This document shows, one piece after another, positions 43,501 to 53,885 of a DNA stretch of 64,000 nt (the first letter of the stretch is position 1; each line of letters starts with the position of its first letter). The notes below the pieces were generated by a model. It saw nothing but the letters and a program-made list of their open reading frames with translations, searched no databases and was not told the DNA's origin. The position numbers and the translations under genes are program-made. Source of the stretch: Asterias rubens (Eukaryota > Echinodermata > Asteroidea > Forcipulatida > Asteriidae); the NCBI RefSeq assembly GCF_902459465.1, contig NC_047078.1, positions 4,178,333 through 4,242,332 on the forward strand, given 5' to 3'.

Positions 43501-46500
43501 ATGTTACTTACAGTTATTCTAGTAGTCTTTGGCCCCGGTCTGTCATGTTGAGGGAATGCGCACGAGTCAAAAATCACTCCAAGAACGTTGGATCGCTCAT
43601 GAGAAGGAACCAGGTAACCAAATCCCTTGGAGACAAAAACAAAATTGTACATATTTAATTGCTGTTTGATGAAGTGTAGGAATATTCAAAATTAAAAAGC
43701 ATTAAACAATAATTTTGTTACGGAAACCACTTGCCGACCGATTTAACTAAAATGGTTTTAATCTGATTCAATAAAGTTTTAAGAGCATTAAGACACACAT
43801 AGTTTAAACTAAATGAGTTAAAGACTGCTTGAAGACACTGGACACTTATGGTAATTGTTAAAGACCAGTCTTCCCGCTTAGTGTATCTCATCATATGCAC
43901 AAAATATCAAACCTGTGAAAATTTGAACTCAGTTGGTCGTCGAGGTTGCGAGATAATAATGGAAGAAAAAACACCCTTGTCACACGAAGTTGTGTGCTTT
44001 CAGATGCTTGATTTCGGGACCTCAAAATCTAATTCTGAGGTCTCGAAATAAAATTCAAATATTTTAGCTTTCTCGAAAACAACATTACTTTAGAGGGAGC
44101 CATTTCTCACAAAGCTACCCATTGCTAGTTTCCAAGTAAGGTTTTATGCTAACAATAATATTGAGTAATTATCAACAGTGTCCACTGCCTTTGAAACTGC
44201 TTAGTACTGTGTCTAAGTACTGGGGTTGACAAGATGGCTTACCTCAGTCGGAAGATGTGAGCCCTCATACTCCAGATTAATAACGGCCACAGTGGCACTA
44301 TTTACATCTTGTAGATGGTCGGACAGCGGGTCAAGATCAACGGGAAGTACTTCAACCAGATCTGAAAAAACACAGGAAGTTCACTTCAGTTGTAATATTA
44401 GTGGCTTCTTATTATAGCGCTTAAATCCGTCACTCAGTGATGCTCAAGGCACTTCATCATTCGCTATTTTCCTGCAAGCTATGTGGGACTACGTTTGAAT
44501 TATGAGACCTACTCCCTTTACATAGCACCATGTAATGGTTTACAAGGTGCTGTGGTGCAATATGCAGCCAATCAAGCCAGGAACATTGGGGCGAACCCCT
44601 TCTCTTGTTGATACGTGCACTGGGTTCTTTAACGTGCAATAGTATACACATAATGAATGTTTACGAGTGCAATGGTGCGAATATGTTCACGAGTTGAAAG
44701 ATGGAATGTTCAATTCAACGAGGCGGAGCCGAGTTGAATGGAACATTCCAGCTTTTAACGAATGAAAATATTTGCACTATTGCACGAATGAAAAACACTC
44801 ATTATTTGTTTTATATAACATCCAAGTAGATCTTTGTCATTTTGATTAGAAGATACAACTTTCAAAACAAACGCGTAGGCTTACAATTTTTAATTGTGAA
44901 ATTACACCAGTTTCTCTTTTGGTCGGCCTGTTGAATTCAACAGTCACAATGTGCGTTCTGTTCAACTATTTTGAGACACGCAGAAGCCGAATGCTATAAA
45001 TTTTACTAGTATGCCTTGCAGTAACACTGCGTTACCAAAGACACGCGCACGCAGTGATGTTTTTACTCAGCTTTTTCGTTCCATCCGAAAAGTACTATTG
45101 CACACTGCAGTGTTCAATAGTACTTTTCGGATGGAACGAAAAAACACGGTGAGTGACTCAGCGTGCAATGGTACTTTTATTTGCTATCACGTGACAGACA
45201 ATCCTCCAATCAAATGGCAAGAATCTGCTTGGGTGTTATATAATGGATGGTATTAAATGGTCAAACAATAGGAGGGTTTGGAACTTACTTCTTGCAGGTA
45301 ATGCACAGATCAACCTGTCTGTCTCCCACACGGCATCGGAGGTGTGTACCATGGCAATCTGACAAGGAATAAACAGCACGACAAGATTTGAAAATGGGCA
45401 GATTGTAAATCATTTTTGTAAATGGGAAAAGGGAAATTGTAATAGAAAAAAAACAGTTAATATAAAGATTGTAAATGGAAAGATTGTAAATGTAAAAGAC
45501 TGTGAACAATTTCAACAATGAAGAAAAAAAAAACCAATGATCCAGTGTTCTGGTGTTGTTTGAAGCTTTGCAAGGTGTGTAAAAATAGGCAGAAACTATA
45601 AATAAATAGCAGACTTGCGGGTACAACCATGTGTAAATCTCTTTTGTGGGAGTGTTAGCTCTGAGAAGAGCCGGTGTGGTCTCGACATTTCAAATACTCG
45701 GTCCGTCTCCATGAGAATGGCTGAACCCGCAAGTCTACTATTTAAATTTATCTTCCAGTACGCCCTAATCCACCAATCAGATGCTAGAACTGGAGGGTGG
45801 TACAAAAACCTATATCCTACTCCCAATTGTTATATTGCACACAGCGTTTATGTGAGTGTCAATGCGTCACGCTCCGCACTAGGACAGTGCAAAAATTACA
45901 TTCTAAACTTTGTGCGCTAGCATGCTGTCCGTCGCGAAATAACATTCTGAAGTTTTTAACTTTTCATATAACTCTTCCTAAATATCCAGTAGAATCTTAG
46001 AACTGGTCTCCTGACTCGAGAAAGAGGAAGTTTAAAAACTGTTCTGATACCTTTTGATGTGTGGCATTTGGGTCTGGTATAAATTCAATCTTGGTGCAAG
46101 GCGTCTGTGCGTGAACCTCAGCTCCGGCCTGCTCACTGACCACCTCATGAAGCCTGTCTGTCAAGCGTTGTAGACCATCTACAGTAATGACACAAAATAC
46201 ATCCATTACCCATCTCTTAAAGACACTGGACACTATTGGTAATTGCTCAAAATATGTATTAGCATAAAACCTAACTCATGAATACCTCAGACAGTTTCGC
46301 TATTCCTTTTGGTTGAGAGCGCGTGGTGGTGTTTAAACCTTTGATAATGACCAGTGTTTATAACGGGTTGTGAGCGGATACTTCGCGCTAGTCTTGATGC
46401 TTGATGTTTCTTGTTACGGGCGATGCAGGCGCTGTCAGTGAGTTGGCCGCAGTATGTGTGAAAGGAAAACAGAACGTGTTGCACCAAGACTATATGCGCA

Positions 46501-49500
46501 CGAACAGAACCGGAAACTGTCGAAAATCTGCATGCAAAACGCAGACGTCATACATGTACATGTAACATGTACACCATGGAGGTAGAAACATACAGAGCTC
46601 AAGCTCGGAAACGAATAAGTTTTACAGAGTTTCTTACTTTATTACGCCTTTTAACCAAAAATATATTTATATAAGGGAACAAGGTCGAATTGCCGTGTGA
46701 CACTTGGCAATTTGACCCTGCCTGTTTTAAACGGCTGTGAAAGAACTAGTAGCTACCCTATTAGTCCCTTAGTAGAGATCAATGATCAGCTGCCTCTGAA
46801 GTAATGTAGTTTTTGAGAAAGAGGTAGTTTCTCACTCAAATCACAGATTTGTTATTTTATGAATAAGTTGGGATACACCAAGTAAGAATACTGGTGTTTG
46901 ATGAACCACCAAAGGTATACACAGTGCCTTCAACTTAATTTTTTTTAAATGCAATTTGCAAGACACACAAGCCCTGAAGGCCACTTCAATGTGTGGGCTA
47001 CAATTTTTGTTCTTCCAGGGGCCGTTGCCACCTACTCCAAGGGCTGAAACAGGGTTACCCCCTTCACAGTCCATACGGATGTAGGCTTGGGTATCATCAA
47101 TAATAAGCCTGGCTGGTGGAAAGCACTACCTCCCCAACCTTATGTAGCAAGTTTCACGACCGGGATTCGAACCCACACTCTGCTGATTGAACACCAGAGC
47201 TTGAATCCAGTGCTCTTAACCGCTAGGCCACGACACGCCAAAAACCACTTCATGTAGGACAGAGAAAGAGACAAAAAATACTTCTCTTTACCTTTGAGAG
47301 ACCAAACTGACCACTTCTCCATTTTGGCTCGTTGAACGAGGTCAGAAGCTCCTACTGTTGGATCAGTACCTAAAGTAAACAACAATAACAACAAGAATAA
47401 TATCACATGGTTTCAGTGGTTCATTGGAACTAACAGGCCTCTGTTTCACAGCATTCATACGTTTATATATAGGTTTGCAGAGCTTTCTTTTATTATTTAA
47501 GTTTGTATTTTGTATGCAAGTCGCCAGACACATAAGGCCTGAAGGCCACTTCAAGGTGTGGGCTTAACCTAATTCTGTCAAGAGGCCGTTGCCACCTACT
47601 CCTAGGGCTGAAACAGGGTTACCCCTTTTAGTCCATACGGATGTAGGCTTGGGTATCATCAATCCGCAGCCTGGCCGGTAGAGCAGAAAGCACTACCTCC
47701 CCAACTTTATGTAGCAAGTGTCACAACCGGGATTCGAACCCAAACCCTGCCGATCAAACACCAGAGCTTGAATCCGGTGCTCTTAAGCGCTCGACCATTC
47801 ACTGCCACAAGCTATGTTTTAACTGGGTAATAATAATAATAATAATAATTAAAACTTATAAAGCGCCATATATCTAAGACTAAACTTATTCCGAGGTGCA
47901 TAAAACAAACAAAGAGAGTAACAAAAACAAAAATACAAATTACGAAGCTTGGAAAGAAATAAGGGTACGTTGAATAAAAAATGTTGAATTACATAAACGT
48001 GTTGGCAAAAATAAATGGTTAAAAACAGACAGAAAGTCAATCATAAGAAATTTTGAATAGGTGGGTTTTAAGCAGAGTTTTGAAAATGTCCAGAGACGTT
48101 GTAGCTCGAATATGTAAAGGAAGAGAGTTCCAGAGTGTGGGTGCGGATACAGAAAAAGCACGAACGCCGTTGGAAGTGTTTGTTTTAGGGACAGTTAAAC
48201 AAAGTTGGTTTGTAGAGCGAAGATTGCGAGTAAGTGTATATGGTGAGAGAATTTCTTTGAGATATGGAGGAGCCCTTCCATTCATAGCTTTCCAGGCAAG
48301 CAAAATAATTTTGAATTTAATTCTTTGACAGACTGGGAGCCAGTGAAGTTGTTTCAAGGTGTGATGTGATCATATTTACGTGTTTTAGATAATACGCGAG
48401 CAGCAGCGTTCTGGATATTTTGAAGTTTTGTGATAAGATTCTTGTTTATACAATAAAGCAATGAGTTTCCATTATCAAGCCTGGATGTGATGAAAGCATG
48501 TATAAGGATAGAAGCAGACTTTTCGTTGAGGATTTTGCGAATGCTGTTAATGTTTCTAATATGGTAAAAAGCAGATTGACAAATTTTCTTTACATGGGAT
48601 TCCATACACATAGTGTTATCAAAAATGAACCCAACATTGCGAGCATTTGCAGATGATGTTACAGTGGCAGTGCCAATTAGCATCTGGTGATTTACAATTT
48701 TGTTTTGGTTACGTTTAGATGATATTATGAGTTTTATCATCGTTGAGTTTTAATTTATTATTGGTCATCAATAACTTAATATCAGAAACACATTGCTCAA
48801 CACGTTTGCGTTTAGATTGCTCATCAGAACAGTTCAAATCAAATGAAAGATTCAGTTGAGTATCATCTGCATACAAATGTACATGGAGTCCGTGGTTTCT
48901 TGCGATTGAGGCTATTGGGTACACTACATACATGTTCCTACACCCCTATGCTCCAACATCCAAGCCTGGAATTACCTGGGGGCCACAGAAACCATGGCCT
49001 CCACTGCCCCTGGTCTTGGCCTTTGCAAAAATGAATAACACAAGACCACCGGACTTGGGGACTTGTCGTGTCAAAAAACACTGTCCTCTGGCCTGTGAGC
49101 CCTGCTGTTTCACAGACTTCATATAAAACATTGGTTCGAATCCCACTCTATTTGTTTAACCCCAAAAATCATTTCAAAATTTACCCAGTCAGTTTCCCTT
49201 GTGGTTTATATTGATATCTCAAACAAAACAGTCGCATCCCTTTATGGTGATCCCCTGGCTGCCGCTTCCCAGGTTGTATCGTAATTTGGGTGTGATCCCT
49301 GCCTACACGGCAGTTAACGGTTGTATGGCTTCTGACTGGCACCCCCGAACAAAGATATTGACAAAATAGGGACACTGCCAATATAGGGCTAGATAACTCA
49401 GTTGGTAGAGCGCCGGCACGATAATCCGGAGGTCGTTGGTTCGAATCCCACTCTAGTCAACTCTTTGTTCAACCCCAAAAATCATTTCATATAAAACACT

Positions 49501-51454
49501 GTACTCACTTGCTCGTCCAAGTAGACCTCCTAGAATGACTGAGCTGTAATTTCTTTCAAAATTAAACAGTGGAGGGAAACAGGAGCGGACACTCAACTCG
49601 GACAATTTCCCAGCAAAGATTCCTCGACAAAATGGGTCCAAAAGATTTTCTGTAATCTAAGAAAATAAATTTGAGTGACTTAATCACCCAGGGAAATATT
49701 TCAACTGTACTGAACATATAAATATGATACCAAAAGATTATCACGGAAACCAACCTTTAGAAAAAAAAGGTCTTTTCAAAATATTTCAATCTGAAATAGG
49801 TATCAGATTTATTTTAAAGGAAAAGTTACTGTGGAATGTAAATGACAAGGTTAATAGAAAATTGTGAACAGCAAAAAATAAAATGAAAAGATTGGAACTG
49901 GAAAAGAAAATGTAAATGGAAAGATGGCAATTATGGAAAAGTTGTTTATTGAAATATTGAAAAAAGAAAATATTTGAAAGGGTAAATAGAAAAAAGGTAC
50001 TTTGAAACACTGAAAATGGGAAATTGTGAATGTAAACTTTTAATGGAAAGACTGTAAATAGACAACTTTAAATTGAAAAAACTGTAAATAAAAATCAATA
50101 GTAAACCATCAACTATAAGCCATACCCCTTTTCCAAATCGTCGCAGGCCAAACTCGTACATTGTCTCATCCTCAACCTTTGACCTCTTCACAAGCATCTC
50201 TCTGGCAAGGTCAAAGGCCAACGGCCTGGAGAAGGGCTCCTGTCTCCTGAGCAGTGTACCGAGGCTAGAGGGGAGTTGATGAAGTTTACCTCGAGTGTAG
50301 ACGAACCGTCGCTGAGCGGCAGGATGGGAATGAAGAACAGATACAACCTCATCTGTTAGTCCGAGGGTCGATGCCTGTGATCGAAATCAAATTCAAGTTA
50401 AAGGCACTGGACTCCATTGGTAAGTACTCAAAATAATTGGTGGCATAAAACTTACTTGGTAGTGGGCAAAGGAGAGCTGTTGACAGTGAAAAACATTGTG
50501 ACACACGACTCTCTCTGAAATAACGTAGTTCGTGAGAGAAAGTGGTAATTTTTCACTCAAATATTAAGAGATCAGGCCTGAAGCTTTTTTCAGGCATCTG
50601 AAAGCACACAAATTTGTGCAACAAAGGTTTTTTTTTCTTTCATTATTTTCTTGCAACTTCAATTACCAATCGCGTCCAAATTCTCAACAACAAAAATACA
50701 TGCTATAATAAGGCTAAGGCATTGACCTGGGGCATGCGCATGAATGCAATTTGTCCTTGCTGCCAAAACATATCGGTTCATTTCAAATGAATAGCCGAGA
50801 CAAATTATTAAAATTAGATTAAATAAAAACAATATGAATTAATTCAACCTTACCAGATTTAATGAGTTTTTCCCTACGATTCCCTGGGGCCTCATACTTC
50901 TGGGGCCTGCTTCATGAATGCTGCCCTCGTTGGTTCGTGTTGTGTTCAACCAGCCGCCGAGATGAGATGTGGCTTCAAGTAACGCTATCTGGAATTGAGA
51001 TATAAGTTTTAGTTTATTTATGGAGTAATTTCTATAAATGCTCATCGAATTCGAACTTTCAACCTGGGAAATGTGTTACTATTTGAGTATTTCGTTCGGG
51101 GATCTGGTGAATTTGTTTCCCTTTTTCTTCAAATTATTACCTCAATGGTGTTTTGAGTGATATGGTAGGATTCATTCATTCTGTTCCGAAAGTGTATAAT
51201 GCCTTTAATGATGGTTTAAGAAGGCAAGACACACAATTTTCTCATTCATAATCATACTTAACTCCGAACTTGATGTTAAAAACTACGTACATGATCATGT
51301 ATACCTTCTTTTTACTGGTTGGGTTTTCTTGAGTGTCTTTGCTGTTTCCCGTCTCAGCAGCAGCCAGTAAACGTTGCAGGTAGAATACGGCTGACAAACC
51401 ACCAACTCCTCCTCCTAGCACCAAAAAATCAACTTTTCCACCTCGAAGTGCCAT
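40417..51454 (-). CDS. PPOX: protoporphyrinogen oxidase, complete, 11 exons
   Basis: FAD-dependent oxidase converting protoporphyrinogen IX to protoporphyrin IX with O2, the penultimate step of haem synthesis, on the mitochondrial inner membrane in animals. Exons in gene order: 51305-51454, 50854-50988, 50126-50374, 49509-49656, 47292-47369, 46051-46178, 45289-45358, 44243-44361, 43512-43625, 42817-43009, 40417-40562. All have GT..AG sites and one frame, giving 509 residues (human about 477). Diagnostic segments: VLGGGVGGLSAVFYL (Rossmann FAD site), EATSHLGGW, EAGPRSMRPQG, HPAAQRRFVY, CRGIFAGKLSELSVRSCFP, GFGYLVPS and the C-terminal IGASYKGVSVNDVI. The ATG at 51454 is the first in frame and sits directly before the FAD motif. 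Extra length comes mainly from a Ser/Thr/Lys-rich insert at about residues 31-50. Confidence 0.95.
40592..40793 (+). mobile_element. CR1/L2-like LINE fragment, RT C-terminus
   Basis: In frame it reads HAFQGPTPRLWNSLPRNI and LERFKICSKPIYLF, the LWNSLP...FK motif after the reverse transcriptase of CR1/L2-type LINEs. Heavily truncated, in the last PPOX intron. Confidence 0.65.
40795..41107. mobile_element. foldback MITE F5, second copy
   Basis: Left cattaaacttacacagtttg, right caaacggtgaaagtttgatg; same interior as 10,113-10,482. Confidence 0.78.
41140..41260 (+). mobile_element. SINE S2, diverged
   Basis: ctagctcagtggtaaaacat and gtgggtttgaatctcaact; a tRNA-like head with little body. Confidence 0.65.
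41365..41600. mobile_element. head-to-head SINE S2 palindrome
   Basis: A reverse partial copy (to about 41,475) meets a forward partial copy (from about 41,478). ctgtatactcagtactttcc pairs exactly with its inverse, giving arms of about 90-100 bp with almost no loop. Confidence 0.85.
41643..41990. mobile_element. TTAA MITE F1
   Basis: TTAA at 41639-41642 and 41991-41994. Confidence 0.86.
42476..42725. mobile_element. foldback MITE, GGGCCC..TCATGGCTCTGC
   Basis: Left gggcccaatttcatggctct, right agagccataaaattgggccc. A partial second copy lies just left (42,325-42,440). Confidence 0.85.
42817..43009 (-). CDS. PPOX: PPOX exon 10
   Basis: It reads CMMGGAWFRELFGDP (family VMLGGSW) and NLSQDCIPNYRVNHHRLL (family HLHKNCIPQYTLGH). 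Acceptor TTCCGCAG, donor GTAAGT. Confidence 0.95.
43121..43240. mobile_element. short foldback, TCGATTTCACAAAGA ends
   Basis: tcgatttcacaaagatagtc and gactagtcttaactctttgtgaag; relative of 5,167-5,337. Confidence 0.65.
43245..43470. mobile_element. partial F2-like MITE
   Basis: acatgtttggtaatttctca and ggagagctgttgatagtaca match the F2 body; ends are missing. Confidence 0.6.
43512..43625 (-). CDS. PPOX: PPOX exon 9
   Basis: Thirty-eight codons: GFGYLVPSHERSNVLGVIFD and SCAFPQHD, matching GFGHLVPS...GVLGIVYDSVAFP. Phase 0-0. Confidence 0.95.
43833..44190. mobile_element. F1 MITE flanked by TTGA
   Basis: Both flanks are TTGA (43829-43832, 44191-44194). Ends AGACACTGGACACTTATGG and ...AGTGTCCACTGCCT. 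Confidence 0.82.
44243..44361 (-). CDS. PPOX: PPOX exon 8
   Basis: It reads LVEVLPVDLDPLSDHLQDV and SATVAVINLEYEGSHLPTE, matching SVAVVNLQYQGAHLP in human PPOX. Acceptor TTTTTTCAG, donor GTAAGC. Confidence 0.94.
44398..44645 (-). mobile_element. SINE S1 3' part, reverse
   Basis: gtggcttcttattatagcgc and caccatgtaatggtttacaa, ggaacattggggcgaacccc; lacks the tRNA head. Single copy of the piece expanded at 5.5-5.9 kb. Confidence 0.72.
44660..44790. repeat. foldback repeat
   Basis: gtgcaatggtgcgaatatgt...ggaatgttcaattcaac pairs with gttgaatggaacattcc...atatttgcactattgcac. Confidence 0.7.
45070..45147. repeat. strong hairpin, ~30-bp arms
   Basis: ttcgttccatccgaaaagta pairs with tacttttcggatggaacgaa, loop of about 10 bp (cacactgcag). 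Confidence 0.9.
45289..45358 (-). CDS. PPOX: PPOX exon 7
   Basis: A 70-bp exon reading IAMVHTSDAVWETDRLICAL plus PAR, equivalent to the family's DHVISAIPA strand. Donor GTAAGT leaves one base of an Asn codon. Confidence 0.88.
46051..46178 (-). CDS. PPOX: PPOX exon 6
   Basis: It reads DGLQRLTDRLHEVVSEQAGA and then a strand region ending DPNATHQK, equivalent to GLEMLPQALETHL. Acceptor TACTGTAG, donor GTATCA, phase 0 at the end. Confidence 0.9.
46218..46280. mobile_element. F1 MITE left-end fragment
   Basis: ttaaagacactggacactat and ttagcataaaacctaact, then unrelated sequence. A possible remnant of the other end lies at about 46,790-46,930. Confidence 0.65.
46935..47236 (-). mobile_element. 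SINE S1-related, copy upstream of PPOX exon 5 end
   Basis: agtccatacggatgtaggct, gggattcgaacccacactct (B box inverse) and ccgctaggccacgacacg (A box inverse). Confidence 0.78.
47292..47369 (-). CDS. PPOX: PPOX exon 5
   Basis: It reads TDPTVGASDLVQRAKMEKWS and VWSLK, matching the human ERWSQWSLRGG segment. SINE copies lie on both sides of this exon. Confidence 0.9.
47495..47807 (-). mobile_element. SINE S1-related, second copy
   Basis: Same layout as the copy at 46,935-47,236, same strand, other side of PPOX exon 5. Confidence 0.78.
47820..48933 (-). mobile_element. CR1/L2-type LINE fragment, frameshifted
   Basis: Reads HVHLYADDTQLNLSFDLNC (reverse-transcriptase YADD), ARNVGFIFDNTMCMESHV, LNEKSASILIHAFITSRLD and LHWLPVCQRIKFKIILLAWK, then LWNSLPLHIRATTSLD. 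Three frames must be joined, so it has at least two frameshifts. It is 5'-truncated and ends in a TTATTA microsatellite at 47,828-47,850. It lies in a PPOX intron. Confidence 0.88.
49131..49490 (+). mobile_element. tRNA-like SINE S3 with repeated tail
   Basis: ggctagataactcagttggtagagcgcc...ggttcgaatcccactctag (49,389-49,457) folds as a tRNA with a 7-bp acceptor and apparent GAT anticodon, but C at position 33. The ggttcgaatcccactct...caaccccaaaaatcattt tail occurs at both 49,131 and 49,437, about 306 bp apart. Confidence 0.6.
49509..49656 (-). CDS. PPOX: PPOX exon 4
   Basis: It reads CRGIFAGKLSELSVRSCFPP and then VILGGLLGRA, closely matching the animal PPOX core. Donor GTGAGT splits a Ser codon. 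Confidence 0.95.
50126..50374 (-). CDS. PPOX: PPOX exon 3
   Basis: Eighty-three codons. HSHPAAQRRFVYTRGKLHQL and EDETMYEFGLRRFG match the conserved PPOX membrane/substrate region. Phase 0-0. A TTAA MITE remnant begins about 24 bp beyond its acceptor. Confidence 0.94.
50398..50700. mobile_element. F1 MITE, truncated, near PPOX exon 3 acceptor
   Basis: ttaaaggcactggactccat, then the F1 body; the right end is lost. Its terminus is about 24 bp upstream (on the gene strand) of the exon 3 boundary. Confidence 0.75.
50854..50988 (-). CDS. PPOX: PPOX exon 2
   Basis: Forty-five codons. IALLEATSHLGGWLNT is the E-x-LGGW block that binds FAD ribose. HEAGPRSMRPQG matches the family's ELGPRGIRPAG. Phase 0-0; acceptor ATTCCAG, donor GTAAGG. 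Confidence 0.94.
51305..51454 (-). CDS. PPOX: PPOX exon 1: FAD-binding GGGVGG
   Basis: Fifty codons. MALRGGKVDFLVLGGGVGG contains the dinucleotide-binding motif. The last ~20 codons (AAAETGNSKDTQENPTSKKK) form an insert before the second beta strand. Donor GTATAC, phase 0. Confidence 0.93.
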
Positions 51455-51725
51455 GATTTTCGAGTTTTATAACGACAATAACTGGGTCAGATTATTTGTA
51501 AACATTGCATTTTTGCACGTCTCGTCGTAACCAGTCGGGTCCTAATAAATGTTTACACAAGTTTCCCTATCAAGAAGTCTAGGTTAATTGAAAAAACAGC
51601 GCCCTCTATACGCGACCCGGCCTAGGATATCGATAAACGGCGTGTGATCTGTGAGAACTAGTTCATCGTGTCACCCCGTCACGTACTTGATGTTTGTTTG
51701 TAAACATTGAGTTTGTTTGTAAACA
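51455..51725 (-). promoter_or_regulatory. PPOX 5' flank
   Basis: No clear TATA box. Contains gcgccctctatacgcgaccc near 51,600. Promoter role is inferred only from position. Confidence 0.35.
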
Positions 51726-51898
51726 TTGTGGTGGATGGTCATGGTGCAGAGGAAGACAGCTTATGCAGTATTCCTCCATGCTCCTTCTAATATATTCCTC
51801 AATGGTTTATGTATGTTTATGAATCTAATCATAATGCCGTCAGACCACAAGAAGTGTGCGTTTTGCAACAACGGAAGAAACGGGGACAGGCGCGTCGT

Positions 51899-52165
51899 GG
51901 TCGTACTTAACCCACCTTGTTGAGCTGTAAATCTAATTGGCTCCGCGTTTAACATCGGTCGCATCACTGCCCACCTTGTTGAGCTTAAATGGCTCCGCTT
52001 TAAACATCGGTCTCATCACTGCTTTTAACATCGATCTCATCATTGTGATGAGACCGATGTTAAAAGCGGAGCCATCGGTCTCATCATTGAGTGATGAGTG
52101 ATGAGAGACCGAAAGCGGACTCGGCCATTAACAGCTCAACAAGGTGGGCTAATGTCGTACTCGTC
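51899..52165. repeat. nested hairpin cluster upstream of PPOX
   Basis: gctcaacaaggtgggctaatgtcgtac at the right pairs with gtcgtacttaacccaccttgttgagc at the left. Inside, atcggtctcatcac and gtgatgagaccgat repeat several times in both senses. Confidence 0.85.
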
Positions 52166-52785
52166 GTAGGTCCATGACATGTTCTTTTGAACAAAAATAA
52201 TTTAATAAAATATCAGTAGGCCCGAAATAAACGTCATTATTAAATCATCAACTCCAAAGACCAAACATAAAACATACAACTTGTACAAAGTGGTAGGCTA
52301 CAATTTGAGTATTGTAATGACAATGGAATGTTACATGTGGGTAGGCTAGATTTATGTGTGATTGGTGGTGTAGAGAGATACTTAAATAATACTATGACCT
52401 ATCTAATAATAGACCCTCCACATTTAGATTCCTTTTTTCGAAATTGTGACAATATCGATAATCTAGACGACCGATAATGTCAAATGACCAACAACGTCAA
52501 AATTAATTTACGAAAAAAGGAATCTAGCGCCCCAGTCAGCAGTCACTGGATCTACATCACACATTAGAGATGACAAATTGCAGATTGCTCAAATCATGGC
52601 TCTGGTTACTTCTAGAAAACCATAAGAAACTTAAATGATGATATAATATATAATACATCATCCACATTTTTTAGAATTTAGAATTGCAGATTGCTCATAT
52701 CATGGCTCTGCTTAAAAAAGCCTGGTTCATAATTCATGCAAAAACGAAGCAAGTTTTCTTGCTTCACAATTGGGAAAAACACCTG
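52166..52785. other. intergenic sequence, nothing recognised
   Basis: AT-rich unique DNA. caaattgcagattgctcatatcatggctct occurs twice (about 52,570 and 52,680) in part. Confidence 0.5.
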
Positions 52786-52791
52786 AGAATT

Positions 52792-52868
52792 AATAAGTTG
52801 CGATAACGTTACCCTCCACCCGAATGGCCGCCAGGCTTCGGGAGGAGGGTTACGTTATCGCAACTAAT
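52792..52868. repeat. hairpin followed by (AATT)n
   Basis: agttgcgataacgttaccct pairs with agggttacgttatcgcaact, with a GC-rich loop. attaattaatt follows to 52,888. A degraded relative lies at 60,855-60,920. Confidence 0.88.
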
Positions 52869-53022
52869 TAATTAATTAATTAATTAATATGCCACTAAAA
52901 TTCGCTTGTTGCAAGTATATCAAACTGTTGTTTTGAATGTGAACTGGATTAGACAACAGTACCAGTCACATATTTAAAAAAGTAAAAAAAATTTCTATTG
53001 AAAATAGTTTTATCAATCTTAA

Positions 53023-53399
53023 AGGCAGTGGACACTATTGCTAATACACTCAAAATAATTATGACACAATACCTTACTTCTTAACGAGTAATGGGGAGCT
53101 GTTGATTGTATAAAACAATGTGAGAAACAGCTCCCTCTAGTAACGTAGTTTTCGAGAAAGAAGTAGCTTTCAACAAATTTGATTTCGAGACCTCAGAATT
53201 CGATTTTGAGGTATCGAAATCAAGCATCTAAAAGCACACAACTTCGTGTGACAAGGGTGTTTTTTCTTTCATTACTTTCTCGCAACTTCGACGACCAATT
53301 GAGTTCAAATTTTCTCAGGTTTGTTATTTTACGCATATGTTGAGATACCAACTGAGAAGACTGGTCTTTGAACATAATTACCAATAGTGTCCAGTGTCT
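53023..53399. mobile_element. TTAA MITE F1
   Basis: TTAA at 53019-53022 and 53400-53403. Confidence 0.87.
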
Positions 53400-53570
53400 T
53401 TAAGGTAATCACTGGTGTTCAGGCAAATACAGGAGACTAGACTCAAAAGCTTTAAGTGTCAGAGTATTTATAATCATGCAAATTGTATTAATATCATTAC
53501 TTTTCAGATGGATCATAATGCCAGATGTACTTGACCTTCAATTCCATTCTCCCAAAATTACTGGGCATTC

Positions 53571-53675
53571 TACGCTTACAAGGCTAGCGCAGAAATTCGG
53601 CACTTGCATGTAAGCGGGGAATCGTGATCGTAAGCAGAATTCGGCGGTAAGCAGAGCCATATAATTGGGCCCAGA
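53571..53675. mobile_element. partial GGGCCC..TCATGGCTCTGC MITE
   Basis: gtaagcggggaatcgtgatc...gtaagcagagccatataattgggccc; right half only. Confidence 0.75.
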
Positions 53676-53885
53676 TAACACCTTTTTGTTTTGTTCTGTG
53701 GATATTTTGTGTACAGTGCAAGTTCATATCCCACACGTTTTAATGATTCACAGGGGAAATGTTGCTAGATCAACTGGCTAATCTCTTGATGGTATTCTAG
53801 AGTAAAAGATCTTTATTATTTTATTGCCATTACTTAATTATTTCTTTTCTTGTTTTCATTTTCTTTTTTTTTCAAATTTGCAAAG

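Noticed and set aside
45285..45920. Small ORFs around PPOX exon 7 (76-113 codons)
   Set aside because: No domain, mixed strands, and overlap with AT-rich intron. Only the 70-bp PPOX exon is supported.
49453..49753. Independent small ORFs overlapping PPOX exon 4
   Set aside because: The in-frame part is PPOX exon 4; the other frames are shadows.
51726..51923. 65-codon + strand ORF with CAFCNNGRNGD, considered as a zinc-finger or THAP-like first exon
   Set aside because: Too short, without a good donor, and it runs into the hairpin cluster at 51,899. No second finger half was found.
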